64,000 nt of DNA from Schistocephalus solidus (GCA_017591395.1 WEDG01000715.1:62001-126000); one strand, 5' to 3'. Numbered from the stretch's first letter, positions 24,285 to 37,414 are shown. Notes: generated from the sequence alone by a model not told the origin. Program-made: numbers and translations.

Positions 24285-24530
24285 TTGACAGGTATCAGCA
24301 AGATTTATTAAGCAGGCCTTCTAGAATCCACCAAATGAGTACCAGGATAACTAAATTAATAAGTTGTTTCAATAGGTTTGTAGGATTGCCCTTACTTATG
24401 CGTGATTAAACTCATGTCCATCGACCGCCTCTCGTAGCTCAGAAAGTAAAACCATTTGGTTATTCTTCAGCGTTTCTCTGACTGGCATGCGTTCAAGCCC
24501 GACGGAGACTGACAGAATTTCCCAGTTGGA
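24285..24530. repeat. Degraded tRNA-like repeat (same family as 42.6 and 61.3 kb)
   Basis: The right part on the plus strand, GTGATTAAACTCATGTCC followed by GCCTCTCGTAGCTCAG and GCATGCGTTCAAGCCC, corresponds to the body end, A-box side and B-box of the tRNA-like repeat. The middle of the tRNA part has diverged. To the left, about 24305-24350, AAGCAGGCCTTCTAGAATCC and ATGAGTACCAGG match the other end of the same repeat in the opposite orientation, as at 61.2 kb. Confidence 0.5.
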
Positions 24531-25390
24531 CGTGTGAATGTAACACAGTTGTTGCCTTCTTGAAAATAAATATGCGACAGAAAATGTTTTATCAGATTAA
24601 TTACTTACATGGCCATGAAGAAACATCCATTGTCCTTCGACGATCAACCTGCGCTATCGAGGAATTCGATATTTGCTTGCTGGTGTTATGTATTCAAAAC
24701 GTATTCGTTTTACTTTGATAGGGCAAGATCGCGCAGAACGAGCCTCATAAATACTCCCGTCAACGGTTCGAATAAAAGGAGGTCAGGTCAGCTAGGAATG
24801 ATATCGCGCATATTGGTCGGCGTGAGGTATAGCCACAAGATTTTGCAATCCATAAAGTCGTCAGAGCAGCAAATTATTGTACAACACTACTAACACGGCA
24901 GCGAATGCTATCCCTAACAAAAACAATGGATAGAGTTAAAATAAGCTTGGCTCTCTCCTTTTCTTTCGTATGATTCCATCCCTTTTAAAATCCTATTACC
25001 ACCGGTCCCATATAACGTTCCGATCTATCATTTGTTCCCTGAGTTGGTTGACATATTACGTTCTTGCAGATTCAAATTCTGCTTAAAATGGCGGGCATTT
25101 ATGTGAAAAACGTTCTCAAAGTTTGTTATTTCCGGTCACAGAGCAGACGAGGATGGGTATATCCAAGGGAGTTTGAGTACTGTTACCGATAAGGTTCAGT
25201 GTGCACCGCACAGAGGGTTTGTGAGGATACTGTGACTTGGTTTTAAATTAATTTATAATAACAAACTTGCAATGCATCTTACACACCCTCTGCTCTCCGC
25301 TGTCTTGGCAATGTAAAAAATGACCACAGGATGGGGCGAAGTAATGGCACACCGTTAAAAAACCCGCCTTTGCCTGCAGAGAGTTCGATT
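24531..25390. other. No recognisable gene
   Basis: A 94-codon plus-strand frame (24609-24893) has no recognisable motif. No repeat match found. Confidence 0.5.
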
Positions 25391-25393
25391 TCG

Positions 25394-25600
25394 ACTACAT
25401 CTACCGTATGCACCACAGCAGATTGGAGCAGGAACGGTGACATGAGTTGGATTATAGAGCATGGACTTTTGCGCATCCATCTCACTCTCTGTTTCGATCA
25501 CCCACCTGGACCCAGCGTCAAAATAGAGCCAAGAATACTGGGTATGGAAGAGGGCTGCCCGCCCTACGCGTTCCATACAATACCTGGTTTCTCGTACAAA
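25394..25600. repeat. Dispersed repeat, copy 2 (first copy at 8.0 kb)
   Basis: Shares CTACCGTATGCACCACAGCAG, GGAGCAGGAACGG and GTTGGATTATAG with the corresponding part of 7976-8060, and extends further right. Open frames on both strands (25331-25618 plus, 25355-25642 minus) overlap each other and cannot both be real. No protein family recognised. Confidence 0.55.
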
Positions 25601-28600
25601 GGAAAGGTAAGCAGTTAGGATCTCCATGCGGTTTGATGGCAAATCAGCCGTGTTAAAAAGACGCAGTTGAGATTATTCAGTCTCAGAACACCAATATATT
25701 AATCCACAGACTGTCCCGCACATTATTGACTGCAGGAGCTGAAGTTTTGATCTATGCTTAGCGAAAACGCGCTTAGTCGTTATACAAAAGTTGCTCGAAA
25801 GAGTTCACAGCAATTCGATTACTTTAATACTGCAGTGAAGTCCGAGGTCATAAATGTGTACTCATAGCAATTTATAATATTTAAAGAAATTTCCATAATT
25901 TAAAAACCATTTAGTATGGGCGACTCTCAAGATAATAATTTGGTCAGGCGCTTGAGAATTATCTGAAGCTCCTATGCCAGACGCCAACGTAGAGAACTTT
26001 GTCAGATACACCGAAGAACAGAAAACTAGTGAATAAGACCCTGCAGCAATGCAAACATAGGCAAAACACCAGCTTGGTCTTGTATTCTGTACTCATGATA
26101 CAAACGATGGTATAAACAATTGTCCAATATAATCGTAGATACAGTGAAACTTTTTAGAATGCAAATTACATGGTTATGCCTAGAGGTTAGCCGTCATGAC
26201 CTCAAATTCGCAATGATATTTTGAGCATGACCATATTAGGTAATGCTTTAAGCTCTTCACTCTAAATCCCTTCTTTAATAATTAAGAAAATCGTTAGCCA
26301 TATATATATCTAAAGTAACTGTAACAAAGAACGCTTTTGATCCACTGACTTGTCCTAGGATTCTTCTATGCGATAAACAACAGCGAAAGCATCCAGTGAC
26401 AAATTTGTCTGAGATTTTACTAACTACCCCTTTGTCAGAAGTACGACCACAATGCATAAAGGAATCCTAATATCGAAGCGCCCACGTTTACTATTGCTTG
26501 GTCGCATAAAATCGCATATTTTGCTAAACTAGTTATTCCCTAGTTCTTCGCCAGGACATTCACAAGCGGAGAAAGGGCTTGATTTCGGCACATTCCACGT
26601 ATCTTATTCTCCCCAATTAGCAGCTGTTCGTAAGTATTCCTGCTTTTGCAAAATCCATGTTGGCCTATAAAAAAAATCAATTCATACTTTTAGTGGGCTT
26701 GCGTAACGTGCTGTCATATAAGTCAGTCGCATGAAACTCATTGCCGCTTATCTTATCATTTGAACTTTCAGAAAGGAGGCACCTATAGTTAGTAAAGTTC
26801 ATATCACTAACAAGAAGATGATATGGACATGAATGGCACTGCAGCGCATTCCTCATTTTAATGAATTTGACGTATTGGAATCTATGTTTTTGCGGCACCA
26901 CTATCAATTTGGAAAGCGTCCGATGTAACAAATCAATTGGTGCTTGAAATGACTTGCTAAACTCGTCAACGCCAAAAAAGGATTTGTTCTTCATTCGATG
27001 CTTTATGGTTCAGAGAAGGTTCTGAGGATTTAGCCACTTTCTCTATGGTCGGCAGTTGAGCTACAAAATGTCCCATTGGATTGGAAGATGAGTTACAAAT
27101 TTATAATAAAATTAATATTTTCGAAAGCCTTATTTAACAAAAAAGGTTAATAATACAAGGAAAAGGTAGGGATAAATAAAGGCAAAGTGAGTAGCAACCC
27201 ATTTTTGAATTAATAAAACATTTGCAGTCCAAAATATTTTACAGTAAAAGCTTTGAGTTAAGTTAAATTCACTAAATATTCAGGTAATTTCCAGCTCTAA
27301 TTGATGATCAGGAAGCAAAAAGGAACTCAACCACATGAAAACCCCAGTCCACTGGGTTTTTCTATTAAATCTTAATTCTTCGACATCTCTGCTGATAATG
27401 CAGACAATGACGTTTCAATTGGTGTTTTCCTGCATTTGTATGCAAAGTGTACAGAATAATTAGAAATGAAAAAGACGCTAATTCGTTAGATTTATGATTT
27501 TATACACGGCGTGGATGGGAGGAAAAAAGCCAAATAAAAATAAAACCATGAATATAATTTGGCAGTTAACGAGATGCGTGAAGAAACGGTAAAGGGACAG
27601 ATCAGAAAAAAAGGTTTTAAAGCTACTACAAACGCTAAGTAGAAGCACACATTTATAAGTGTTTCCACTAGATGGCCACCAACACGATTGCATCTTGCTG
27701 ACGTAGCACATTTTTAAGGCTCCTTAAGGACCAGAACAATAAATAATTTTGCAACCTATTTTCAAAAACGCATTACTGAATGAAGTAAAGAATTGTTTTA
27801 CAGATCACCAGAAAGGAACTTTGAGCGATTCCTTATTAGAACCACATTCAAATGTTTCAAATGCACAAGGTTTCACCTTTGCCACCTATACGCATGTTCA
27901 AAATCTTTACAACACGACGGGATATAAACATAATAATGTAATCTCTTATTGAAATTGTTCCGTTTTAACCAAAAATTGTTCGTTAAGTACTTGCATGTAT
28001 AGTTCGCTTACATCGCTAATCGAACAGGGTTTGAATTTTTTAATTGGAGAACCAAAGTATATGCCTCGCAGTCGTGAAATTATCTGAAAATAAAAAAAAT
28101 ATGCTGTAACACGAAAAACGTGACTCTTTGTTGTTTTAAACAAAACAAAAATAAGAAAACGTGTTCTTTGAGGTTTTTAGGAAATTGCAGGGTTTTTAAC
28201 TGTGAATGTACCACATATTGACGGCACATAAAATATTCCTTTTGACTAAGTTCCCCCTTTGGCGTCCTATTCTTCCTGGTAATGCTGTGAAGGAGATCAA
28301 AAGTGCCGATATTCAACTTTAAAGTTTCTTTTGTTATTAAAACTTGTTGCATAGGCAAAATTATACAAAGTAAATCAAACTATGTAGCCACAAGGCGGTG
28401 CAAAGGCCTGTTACAGTTAGCTTTATTAATGTTGAATAATATTTCTAAAAATAGCTGCATTTGTTTGGTTTGCTCACTTACATTTAGCCTGAATAATATG
28501 TGAGCTTTCGGACGCAAAATGTAGAAAAATACGAAAGGTTGATTACTGGCACAAACGATTCTACAAAAGCTTCAAAATCACTGTAAGAATATTTAAGCAA

Positions 28601-30730
28601 ATAAAGGACTTTAAGAAAATCTGAAAAGTGATATAAATTTCAATTTGTATCAATTTCATATACAGAGTTCTTTAATGCCAGAAACGTTTAACATAGCTGT
28701 AACGGTGAATACTACACGTAAATAAGATTTTAAAATGAAAATAAAAAGATAAAAAGTTTTTAGAATATTAATTATTTATTATAATAATAATAATTTATTA
28801 AAACATTTTATTCAATTTAGGTTTACGATAAGTTTCATCTCTTCCGTGAAAACTTAACAATTGTCGTTTGTTACAGTCGATTGGTCGAAAATGTAGTTTG
28901 TTTGTGTTTGTCAAGAACTAAACAAAAAGTCATGCGTTAAATTTATTTATAAAGGTAGTTTTTTGGACATTATTACTAATGCAGATTACTAACTTACACA
29001 CGATAACCCATTGCCGAGAAAAAAAACGTCCAGAACAAAGGTTTCTAATCGGTATGTTTCCGAATGCATATAAAACCTCCTCTTGTGCATGAATTATTTG
29101 AAATATGTTTTATTCATATATTTTGCTTATTTTTGTCTGCATAATGTATCTTTTCATGACTTTTTGGCAAGTTGAAAGTGAGCGTTTATTGACTACAGGG
29201 AAATTAGCGGTTAATTTTCTGTTGAAATTAAATAAACTCAATTTATCTTTCTATTCAAGCTTGTATCGCCAAATTTGTTAATTTCAGTCTATACTTGAAG
29301 ATTTAAACATGCGCAAAAGTGTTGCCGAATACATCACGCTTGCGACCCCTTTCGGAAATACTCATAATCATAAACTATGCTATTCATAAAGTACCTTACC
29401 GTCTACTTTAAATTTAATAATGCCCTAAGGCGTGGTCCATATACAGTAATATATATGTTTTATTGTTAACCATTCCAATCCGCAGTGCTGCAGAGCAAAA
29501 ATACTGTCGAACATGTTTTATAACTGCGTTTTATGAATGAAATTCAAAATATTTCATTGAATAATTTTAAAGATAAATTTGTTTCGTGTTGCCGAAAAAC
29601 AATGTGATTTCCCAAAGATGTGATTTCCCACAAGTTTTGCAGTCATTACATAGGCCGTTGTGTAGTAAATGGCGTACTGAGGAAGTGACTGCTAACGGTA
29701 AGAATTGCCAGATTTTCCAGCTTCAGAAGGAATTCATTTATTATAAATAATATCCAAAGACTCACTACCTAGGTTTATAGTTTAAAAAATAACTTGCTTC
29801 GAAGGTTTTGTTAAAAACATAGAACAGGGTCTAAATGTATCGCCATTCGATTAAAATATTGAGATAAAAGTGAAAGATTAGCCGTTATTTCAGGAGCGAT
29901 CTAAAATAAATTGTGATCCAAATACCAGAAATACTACTAAAGAAATTCTGAAGAAACGATATTTTCCTTAATATGTTCACAATCGTATGCCAACACTATC
30001 AAATAAAACTGTTTTATTAAATCTTCGCATTTACAGTGATTCTGCACGTTATTGAACTTATTGTTTTATTCAAAAAGTGTGTATTTCCCAACAACATAAT
30101 CTTATTTGTAACAGCTTCTTTAAGAGGATTTAAATCAACTTAAATTCATTAATATTTCAAAGCTGTATTACATGCGTTGATGCTGGTTTGCAATGAGTGC
30201 TTACCTTAGTCATTGACATCGAGAACTTATTGCCTCCCCATTTATCCCTTTAAACACAAAATGCATGGATAGTTATTAAAAGAACAAGGTAAATTAAGTC
30301 ACTCTGATAGACTTGACGTCGTAATTGGACTGAAATGGAAGACTTTAAAACCATAAAAAGTCAAGCACCGCTTGAAATATGGCTGATTATTTCAAAGCTT
30401 TTGTCTACGAATCTGTTTTTGGTTTATTTCAGACCATAAATATTAAACCTCTTCTAAAGAGACAATGAAGTCTCGTATATGAAGCCACATCTAGCGAGAC
30501 AATATCTTCTTAACTCCCGTGCATCAACGGCATGAATTTTCAGAATTTCCACATGGCTGACAAGACGATCTTATCGTCTAGGCGTAGCATCCCTGCGCTG
30601 CGCAGAATACGCCAATAAAGCAGAATTTTTGCGAGCCCACCATCCCTTCTTGAGAACTCACATAATGCAAAAAATTACGCTAAAGTTTTTGCCTTTCAAA
30701 TTTCTGTTCACAGCATTGTCATGCAAGAGA
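25601..30730. other. No recognisable gene; AT microsatellite at 28.77 kb
   Basis: Very AT-rich. A simple TAA/ATT-rich tract lies at about 28765-28805. The longest frame is a 105-codon minus-strand ORF (26994-26677) without a recognisable domain. No retroelement motif seen. Confidence 0.5.
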
Positions 30731-30734
30731 ATGA

Positions 30735-31080
30735 ACAGGCACACCTCCAAGTCAGGTCTTTCGATCAATTGTGTGGTTTGAAACCCTTTCGGTCAACACG
30801 ACGTTATTAACTGACTGGACAGGAAGCCTTCCTGAAGTCAATGCAGCAGTAAAAGGCAGTCCTTGACACTTTCACTTTCATTTACATGCTGCTGAGAGAA
30901 TAAATAGCAAAGAACGTGCTAATCAGTTGATACGTTTGGTTCCCACAGGAGGTCATACAACAAAATATAGCGTGATGCATCCAACTGACCTTCGTTTTAC
31001 ATCTGCAATCGACTATGTGATTCGTTAAACTGCCGCTGCCATCTCTGGCTGAAACAAAATTTGTATCTAGTCGAGGTGAA
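30735..31080. repeat. Dispersed repeat R, copy 1 (second copy at 40.79 kb)
   Basis: From CAAGTCAGGTCTTTCGATCA through TTTCGGTCAACA, GGAAGCCTTCCTGAAGTC, GTGCTAATCAGTTGATA and CATCCAACTGACCTTCG to GCAATCGACTATGTGATTCG, this stretch is co-linear with 40,785-41,110. No convincing open frame. It may be a non-autonomous element or a fragment of a larger one. Confidence 0.75.
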
Positions 31081-31915
31081 TGCTGTAGCTACTACTTGTC
31101 AAGTAAAAATCCCCTCTACCAACTATATATTATATGGAATTAAACTATTATTGATCAGTAAGGATTCAAGCATATTTTGCCATCTCTGAGTGCAGTTAGC
31201 CTACTGATCAATTGTATCGCACATTTAAGTGTTAGGCGCTAGTCTGTACCCAAATTATCTGTCACACAAAAATCAGCATTTTCAATCGAAATTTACATAA
31301 AGAAAGATTAATGCTCGGAAGCAGAAGATGCGTTTGTGCCAGCTGGTCAACGACTGACAGGAAAAAAATGCCTCTAGCAATTCATTTTAAACCCTTAACC
31401 TCAATTCACTTAAAAATATTGAATTCCCCCGAATCATTAGATAAAAATGTTGGGTTGTGACTGGCGGACACGGCACAGTAGATTGCTGACCACATAAAGC
31501 CTTAATTATAATTTTCAAACGTGCGTCCGATTACCAATGTTTGAGGTAGATTTTAATATTTATTTTCATGCAGCTGTATCTAAAAATATTTTATTCACAT
31601 CAGGATTCTGCTGATTGAACAGAACTCCATCTTGCTATTTAAAACCTCTTTAACAAACAATAGTGCAGACAGTATGCACGTTTCCTATAAGTCTTGCACA
31701 CTCTTTTAAATTCAACATATAGGAAATATTTTTGCCTTGCTCATTAGAAGAATACAACGTCATCCTTTAATTTTATAAAATAATTAAAAGACACCTTCGA
31801 TTTAAAACTTTTTCATAATTAAGATAATTTTTCAGATTAGGAAATATGCACTTTTAAAACATCGTATCTATCCATTTACGATTACTGCTTATAAGCTTAC
31901 AAAATCTTTCACGAT
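31081..31915. other. No recognisable gene or repeat
   Basis: AT-rich, no coding motif. Confidence 0.5.
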
Positions 31916-31920
31916 CACCT

Positions 31921-32580
31921 AAACGACTATCTGAACATCAAATATGCCAATGACATGGTTGTTTGTCATCCTCTTAAAACTCAGACACATCTCCGGTGTC
32001 TGAAGAATGGCCTCGACTATGTTTCAGCCTGGTCAACAGATAATGGTCTTCAACTCAACTATGAGAAATCTGTCCAGTGTAAGTTACACCTGCGACCATC
32101 CCCTAGTTCTCAATTCTCAGCCGTCGTTCCCAACGAGGTATCCTCTTTTCGGTTCCTTGGCATTGCTCTAACATCACATCTTTCATTCTCCCAACATATC
32201 GATCCTCTTTTTACAAAAATTCGTAAACTTCTATATTATATTCGCCGTTTATGTTCCTATCAAACACATCAAGCCTTTATCTGGCGATTTTTACAGGCAT
32301 GTGTTCTTCCACTCATCCTTTATTGCTCTCCCGTGATGTTTCCAGCCTTGTTGCTGGTGTTTCTTATACTGTTTTAGTTGATTGGATAATAAAACGGCAC
32401 TTAACGACAGTCAAACAATTTGCTGGGCGAATCCTGGATGATGTAACCCACCACCTCCACTCTGAGCTAAATGCTGTGAAGTCTTCCCGTCCGATGCACC
32501 GAGGCTTTCGCAACAACGGCATACCAGCGCTCCGTTTTGCCATTTCTAGAACACTACCTTACGTGTGAAGAGACTGAAAT
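31921..32580 (+). mobile_element. LINE 3' fragment (RT catalytic box to C-terminus)
   Basis: Starts in the RT palm with IKYANDMVVCHPL, where the family has YADD (the first Asp is now Asn). It continues through the thumb (LDYVSAWSTDNGLQLNYEKS, then SSFRFLGIALTSHLSF, RKLLYYIRRLCS and FLQACVLPLILYCSPVMFP) in frame 31955-32377. A deletion and frameshift at about 32345 leads to frame 32251-32568 (GVSYTVLVDWIIKRHLTTVK, QFAGRILDDVTHHLHSELNA). A CR1-like family, not obviously the same as the 14.7-18.5 kb copy. The sequence before 31,920 is unrelated, so it is 5'-truncated, which is usual for target-primed insertions. Confidence 0.85.
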
Positions 32581-32589
32581 AAAAAAGCT

Positions 32590-33510
32590 GAGAGTGGAAC
32601 TCTCTCCTCACTAGATGTCTATTTTTGACTCTTTCATTCATGCATATTATGTTAACTTATGCTATTTTCTTAGTGAATGGAGCCATTTATATTTTTGCTG
32701 AAAAGTTTGAATGATATTTCAAAATAAAGCGTATTCCTCTTTGTCAATAAAATGCTACAAGCCCTGCGCCCAAATCTTCATCTAATTTTTTCGGAAAGTG
32801 AAAACATTTAAAAAAACTGAAAGATATAGTTTTTTGGAGTATGTATTTTGAAGAATACGTATTTTTATACCGTATGCATCGAACAAGGACATTCGTGTAT
32901 ATGTTTTCTATTAAATATTAATGAAGTGATAAGGTTTTCAAAGATCTTTCGGAAAACTTCCAAATCTTAAATAATCGTTTTTTAATACCAACACATTTAA
33001 GAACACATATTCTATGTTTCAATTAAACGTGAGCATTTTTACAAGGAAGCGTTCATTTTCCGAATATGGTCATTTCAAGATATATAAATCAAACGTCTAA
33101 TGAGGACAGTAACATTGAAGCTGATTTAAATAATTCGTTTTACCCAGTTATGAAGAACTGGGTGGCCTTGGTGAGCGATAAATCTATGACAGCAAAGAAA
33201 ATTGTTCTACCAACCTGATCTATTAACTCCACAAAAGGGAAGGCTTTTGTACAGTTAACGCCCTAGGCACCTGAACAACAAGACCCCATTGTACGTATAG
33301 TACAAGATTGTTAGTGGTTGGTTGAATCCCTCAAAAAATTACACTGACAGGTATACTCTGTTTGGCCAATACTGTCTGTTATTATCCTGCAGAAAGTGGT
33401 TGCAGTGTACTGGCACTACTGACATGCTAAAGTAAATAAGAAGTAGCTACAAGTAAAATACTGACAGTCTCCCTCGAATGCATTAATGAATTTTTTTAGC
33501 TTATCCTACC
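32590..33510. other. No recognisable gene
   Basis: AT-rich. The first part may be the 3' UTR of the preceding LINE fragment, but no poly(A) or microsatellite tail marks its end. Confidence 0.5.
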
Positions 33511-33514
33511 CTGC

Positions 33515-33665
33515 ATCTGCTTTCAACTGTTGTTCCGTGATGTTATATTCAGCTGAGCGGCAAAACTCACACACCTCGGGTCTTCCTTCCATTAAACAAA
33601 GGTCGTGAGCCGTAATGCAATTAGGCCCCCAGCTAAGATGACCTAACAGCTGCAGTTAGACCTGG
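33515..33665 (-). other. Cys-rich coding-like stretch of unknown identity
   Basis: On the minus strand one frame is open from about 33645 to 33520: WGPNCITAHDLCLMEGRPEV, then CEFCRSAEYNITEQQL, with four Cys in a C-x6-C-x8-C-x2-C spacing. A stop lies upstream (GQCQV*). It abuts the RTE-type LINE on the opposite strand and is not part of its endonuclease as far as I can see. I do not recognise the domain; chance is possible. Confidence 0.25.
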
Positions 33666-33720
33666 CACTGTCCATTCACTCCATGATAAAGCATACGACA
33701 ACCACAACAAATAGGATGAA

Positions 33721-34940
33721 ATGACGTCTACGGGGTTGAAGGTGGACAAGCTGATTGTCTTCGGTGACCATGCGGTATGGTAGGGAGTGCCGGGTTACCA
33801 GAGGATGAACCAATGTGACAGCAATAGCATTTTTATGCGCCTAGGCCTGTAAGGAATACCATCTTCTCCTGAACAACACTTTCTTCTGCCGTTTTTGGAG
33901 AAGTTCACGTAAATTCACATTCACCGACGTCAGTGGCATCTGCCTTACGACGACCAGGTTTGAAGGCATGTGGTACGATTTGGCTTATGAGACGTGCACT
34001 GCTTTCTGCTCAATGGATTGAGGCCTTGTACTTATGATTAAAATAGGCTTTGACTGCCCATTCAAACGACCGCAAGGTAGGTCAAGATAAGGTAAGTAAA
34101 ATACTGAAGTTGTGTAGATATCTAATTGCGGATTGCATTTTAGCGGTTTCATGGACAACATTAATGTGACAACGCTGTGGAGACAGCTGTTGGATACCAT
34201 CTTGGGAAGTATGTGGAAAGCTCTCAACTGAGGCACCGTGAGCTGTGGAATAATTTTGATGATACTGGCGAAAACTTGCCCAATGTGCTCGCAGAGAATT
34301 TCTTTGACGAACGCTCACTGATTGCCGAAGGAAGTCGCTCGTACCGCAATACCCTTAAGGCTCACTATCGAGCCCTGCCACCAGGATACACGGTCGTGAC
34401 AAAGTGAAGACGATTGTAGACTGACACGGCCATACTCCGCAAATTAGTGCGAAAACGACACACACACAGATGTTATAGATGTACATCCCCAAGAACACCG
34501 ACCGTGTACAAATCTGACTCCCGAGTTTGTCCATCGCATTAAACGAATAAACAGGATGCATTCTTATTTCACCATAAAGCCGCAAACACTCCACACTGAC
34601 GATTAGTAAAACGAAGGCTGAGGGAGGTATACCATGACTGACTTAACCCAAAAACACTAAAGAAACACAGGGATTTCGCCAACCTTACTGATATTCAAAA
34701 TATATTTGCGGTCCGCAAAGCAGTCTACAATCCTGAAGATAAGGTGACTAAATCAAGGCTGACTCAGGATGAAGCAGAACACCTAAAAGATAATGCACAG
34801 ATCCTGGAGGGTTGGACTTTCAGGGTGTCGTCGACCAGCCATTGCCAATATGCGAGGGCAACCCTCAGTGGACATTTTGAAGTAAACACCACCGCCAACC
34901 TTGATCGTCCACCCATCGCATTTTTAAAGAAATGAAAGGG
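33721..34940 (+). mobile_element. RTE-type LINE fragment (endonuclease and linker to RT)
   Basis: Plus strand, several frames. 33721 onwards reads GLKVDKLIVFGDHAVW, the VLGDFN...DHAAW region of RTE endonucleases, with a small internal deletion between GD and H. Next come EQHFLLPFLEKF and IHIHRRQWHLPYDD, where the family has NTFF-LP-REKATW-HPRSRQWHLLDY. Then RPQGRSR*GK*NTEVV and NVTTLWRQLLDTIL, the start of the linker. A different frame (34177-34407) gives RHRELWNNFDDTGENL and VLAENFF. 34625-34935 gives RRLREVYHD, AVRKAVYNPEDKVTKSRLT, LKDNAQILEGWT and TANLDRPP, just before the RT. No RT follows; the sequence after 34,940 is unrelated. Many stops; inactive. Confidence 0.75.
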
Positions 34941-35465
34941 GTAACAAAACAATTTGGGATAATTATAAGAACATGTCCATTTCCGAACGGATGGGAAAAA
35001 TGTGGTAGTGGTGTAATTTTAAAGATTATGTCGGCCAAGCAGATGTTGTTTGCTTTGACATGTCAAGAGATCAGTGTGAGCGCTTTTCTGATTTAATACA
35101 TGTACCCGATTCTCAGAGAAGGAAAAGACAAATGGTAAGGCACTGATGAATGTCGGTTCAATGAAACGCTTACGATCCATCTCCTAGCTACCAACACTGG
35201 ATCAAGTGTACCGTGTCTGATGATTGGTTTATATTTGTATTTAACGGTGTGTGGTGTGAAAAAGTATTGGCTGAATAATGACAAAATTATCCTAAAGTAA
35301 TAATGTATTTATCTACCACACTCTTTTTTGAATTTGTTCCTCTGCTTGCATAACTTGATAGACGTTGGTCTGATAGTTAGTAGCTTGTTCATGGCCTATG
35401 CATCCATATGGATAATCTTTGCATCAGAAAATAGATTGAATGATGTGTGTGTATATTAGATTAGC
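34941..35465. other. No recognisable gene or repeat
   Basis: Lies between the RTE-type fragment and repeat unit A. A 63-codon minus-strand frame (35284-35093) has no recognisable motif. Confidence 0.5.
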
Positions 35466-37414
35466 TCAAGCGAATTTTGTTGGTCGGCAACTTCTCCGAC
35501 CAGGTTATAAATTGTTTTTTTGGGACAGCTGGCTGTAATGGATTTCGTTAAGTTTACAAATATAAAGCACTTGTACAGCAATCATAAAATACATTAAACT
35601 GGACTTCGACACATTTTCTTTCATTTTCCTAACTCTTTTAACCAGCGAGTTTATGCATTTCACCTCTGTATATAAATTAAACTATTGCTTCAGTTGAAGA
35701 TACAAAATCAGTGACATGCACAAATGGATTCACCATAACTCTTAAAAAACGGAACAACATTTAAATGATTCATGCATCCTTGTGAAAAACAATTAAGCAA
35801 AGCATTAAAAAGTACGTTCCGGCGGGTCTTAGCCACCACGTTTTAAGAGGAAGCAAAGCACGTCATATTCTACAAATTGAGGGAAAATAAGTGTTTAAAA
35901 CCTGCTGTAGACACCAAATACTTATATATAAACAATCATGAAAAATCAGCTAAGTACAGGGTTGGTTAACCACAATAGATTTCTGGCAAATATTAATTGA
36001 TGCACCTAAAAATGCACGGATTTTTCCCAATTAAAAATTACATTAATCAGTATAGCATATCGCTTAATTTGCTGAAATACGTAATCATAACTAGTAAGAA
36101 GACGTACAAAAATATCGCAGCATATGAAGAGTAAGAGCATAAACTTTTGAATTAACTTATGTCAAGAGAACAGAAGACGTGAGTGCCAGGCGGCAGTTCA
36201 GAAAAGGCAAATGCAATCACCGGATAAAGAGGTTTACTCGCCTGATGTTGGGAAATCTCACTGGATTGTAGTTTAAATTAATACAAATTAATAATACAAA
36301 TTCCCATGCAGTTCGTGATATAAAATTACAAGTTGAAAAGTAATTTAATATTTTTGGAGCAATTTAATATCATTTTATAGTTCATTTTAAGGCACTTGTA
36401 ATTCGGTCCTGCATTTTAAATGCCTTGATCATTTTACATTTCGCGGTAATCTGAAGAGCACGGCCATAATAGCCTATCCATTCATAGACGTTAAAATGTA
36501 TACTAAAAAACCCATTTTCCACGTGGTGTATTCAATGTAACTAAAATGACAAGTTTATTTTTTTAATCTTAGATAAAATACTAATCACGTCAAGTTTAAT
36601 GCTTTTTAGGCCTTATTGAGTCAAAAATGGGCAAAATTCACCTTATTGGTCTATGTCAGCTGTTGGAAGGCGTAAACCATTTTCAATGACCCGAAAACGT
36701 TGACCTTAAGGTCTAAAATATGAAAGCCCCACCATTTTCTAAAATAATTCACTCAGTTTTGCTTGCGAGAAACCATTAAGGAAAGTATTTAAAAGTGCAT
36801 TCGGTTGCTCACAGAGAAAATGCGATAAGTTTAAGTAGAGTGTGTTAAATAAAACATATTTAAAGCCCTTTGTGATGTCCTTATAATACTTTATAAAGAG
36901 GCATGAAAAATTTAAAACTAAAGTTGTCTCGTTTATCCAGAAACAAATGCTAAAAAAATATAAAATCGCACATCGCCTGAAATGACTTTTACTCGTAAAA
37001 CATGTCTTTTTGTTTTTGATATGAACTAGGTTTTGGATGGCATCAACTACGTTTTGTAAACTCAAAGGGCTTTAACGAGAAACAAACTTATTTCATTGAC
37101 AAATGTGGCTGGTAAAATGAGTATCTTTTATAAATTTATTAATCAATGAATTTCAAGTATGTTCACGTTATAGTGCTCACGCGTATCGTTCCTGCCGTCG
37201 CTAACATGCAGTTCGCTATAGACATAACCATGCGATAAAAAACAAGAAAACGTTGTTAAAAATCACCTTTTCATTAAAGGACTCAAAGTTGTTCATTTAA
37301 GACAAAATTATTTTATTATAATGGCTCCAGCACAAATATTTTCATATGTCAGGCTCTTTAATTATAACATAAACGATATTTTAAAAAAATAATTAATATT
37401 ATGTTTGAACTAGC
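35466..37414. repeat. Long repeat unit, copy A
   Basis: Starts with CTCAAGCGAATTTTGTTGG and ends just before the same start recurs at 37,422. Landmarks shared with copies B and C include GTTAAGTTTACAAATATA, TAAATGATTCATGCATCC, TTGTGAAAAACAATTAAGCA, AGCATATCGCTTAA, GCTGTTGGAAGGCG, AACCATTTTCAATGAC and TAACATGCAGTTCGCTATAG. Copy A lacks about 700 bp that B (37.70-38.39 kb) and C carry. It keeps about 450 bp (36.13-36.60 kb, with GGCAGTTCAGAAAAGGCAAATGC) shared with C and missing from B. A 108-codon minus-strand frame (37065-36739) lies in a part conserved in all copies. Confidence 0.85.

Noticed and set aside
25331..25642. Overlapping 95-codon frames on both strands
   Set aside because: They lie in a dispersed repeat, both frames are equally long, and the copy at 8.0 kb does not keep either frame open.
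26677..26994. 105-codon minus-strand frame
   Set aside because: No known domain, no splice sites or second copy to compare. Length is within what chance allows in 64 kb of AT-rich sequence.
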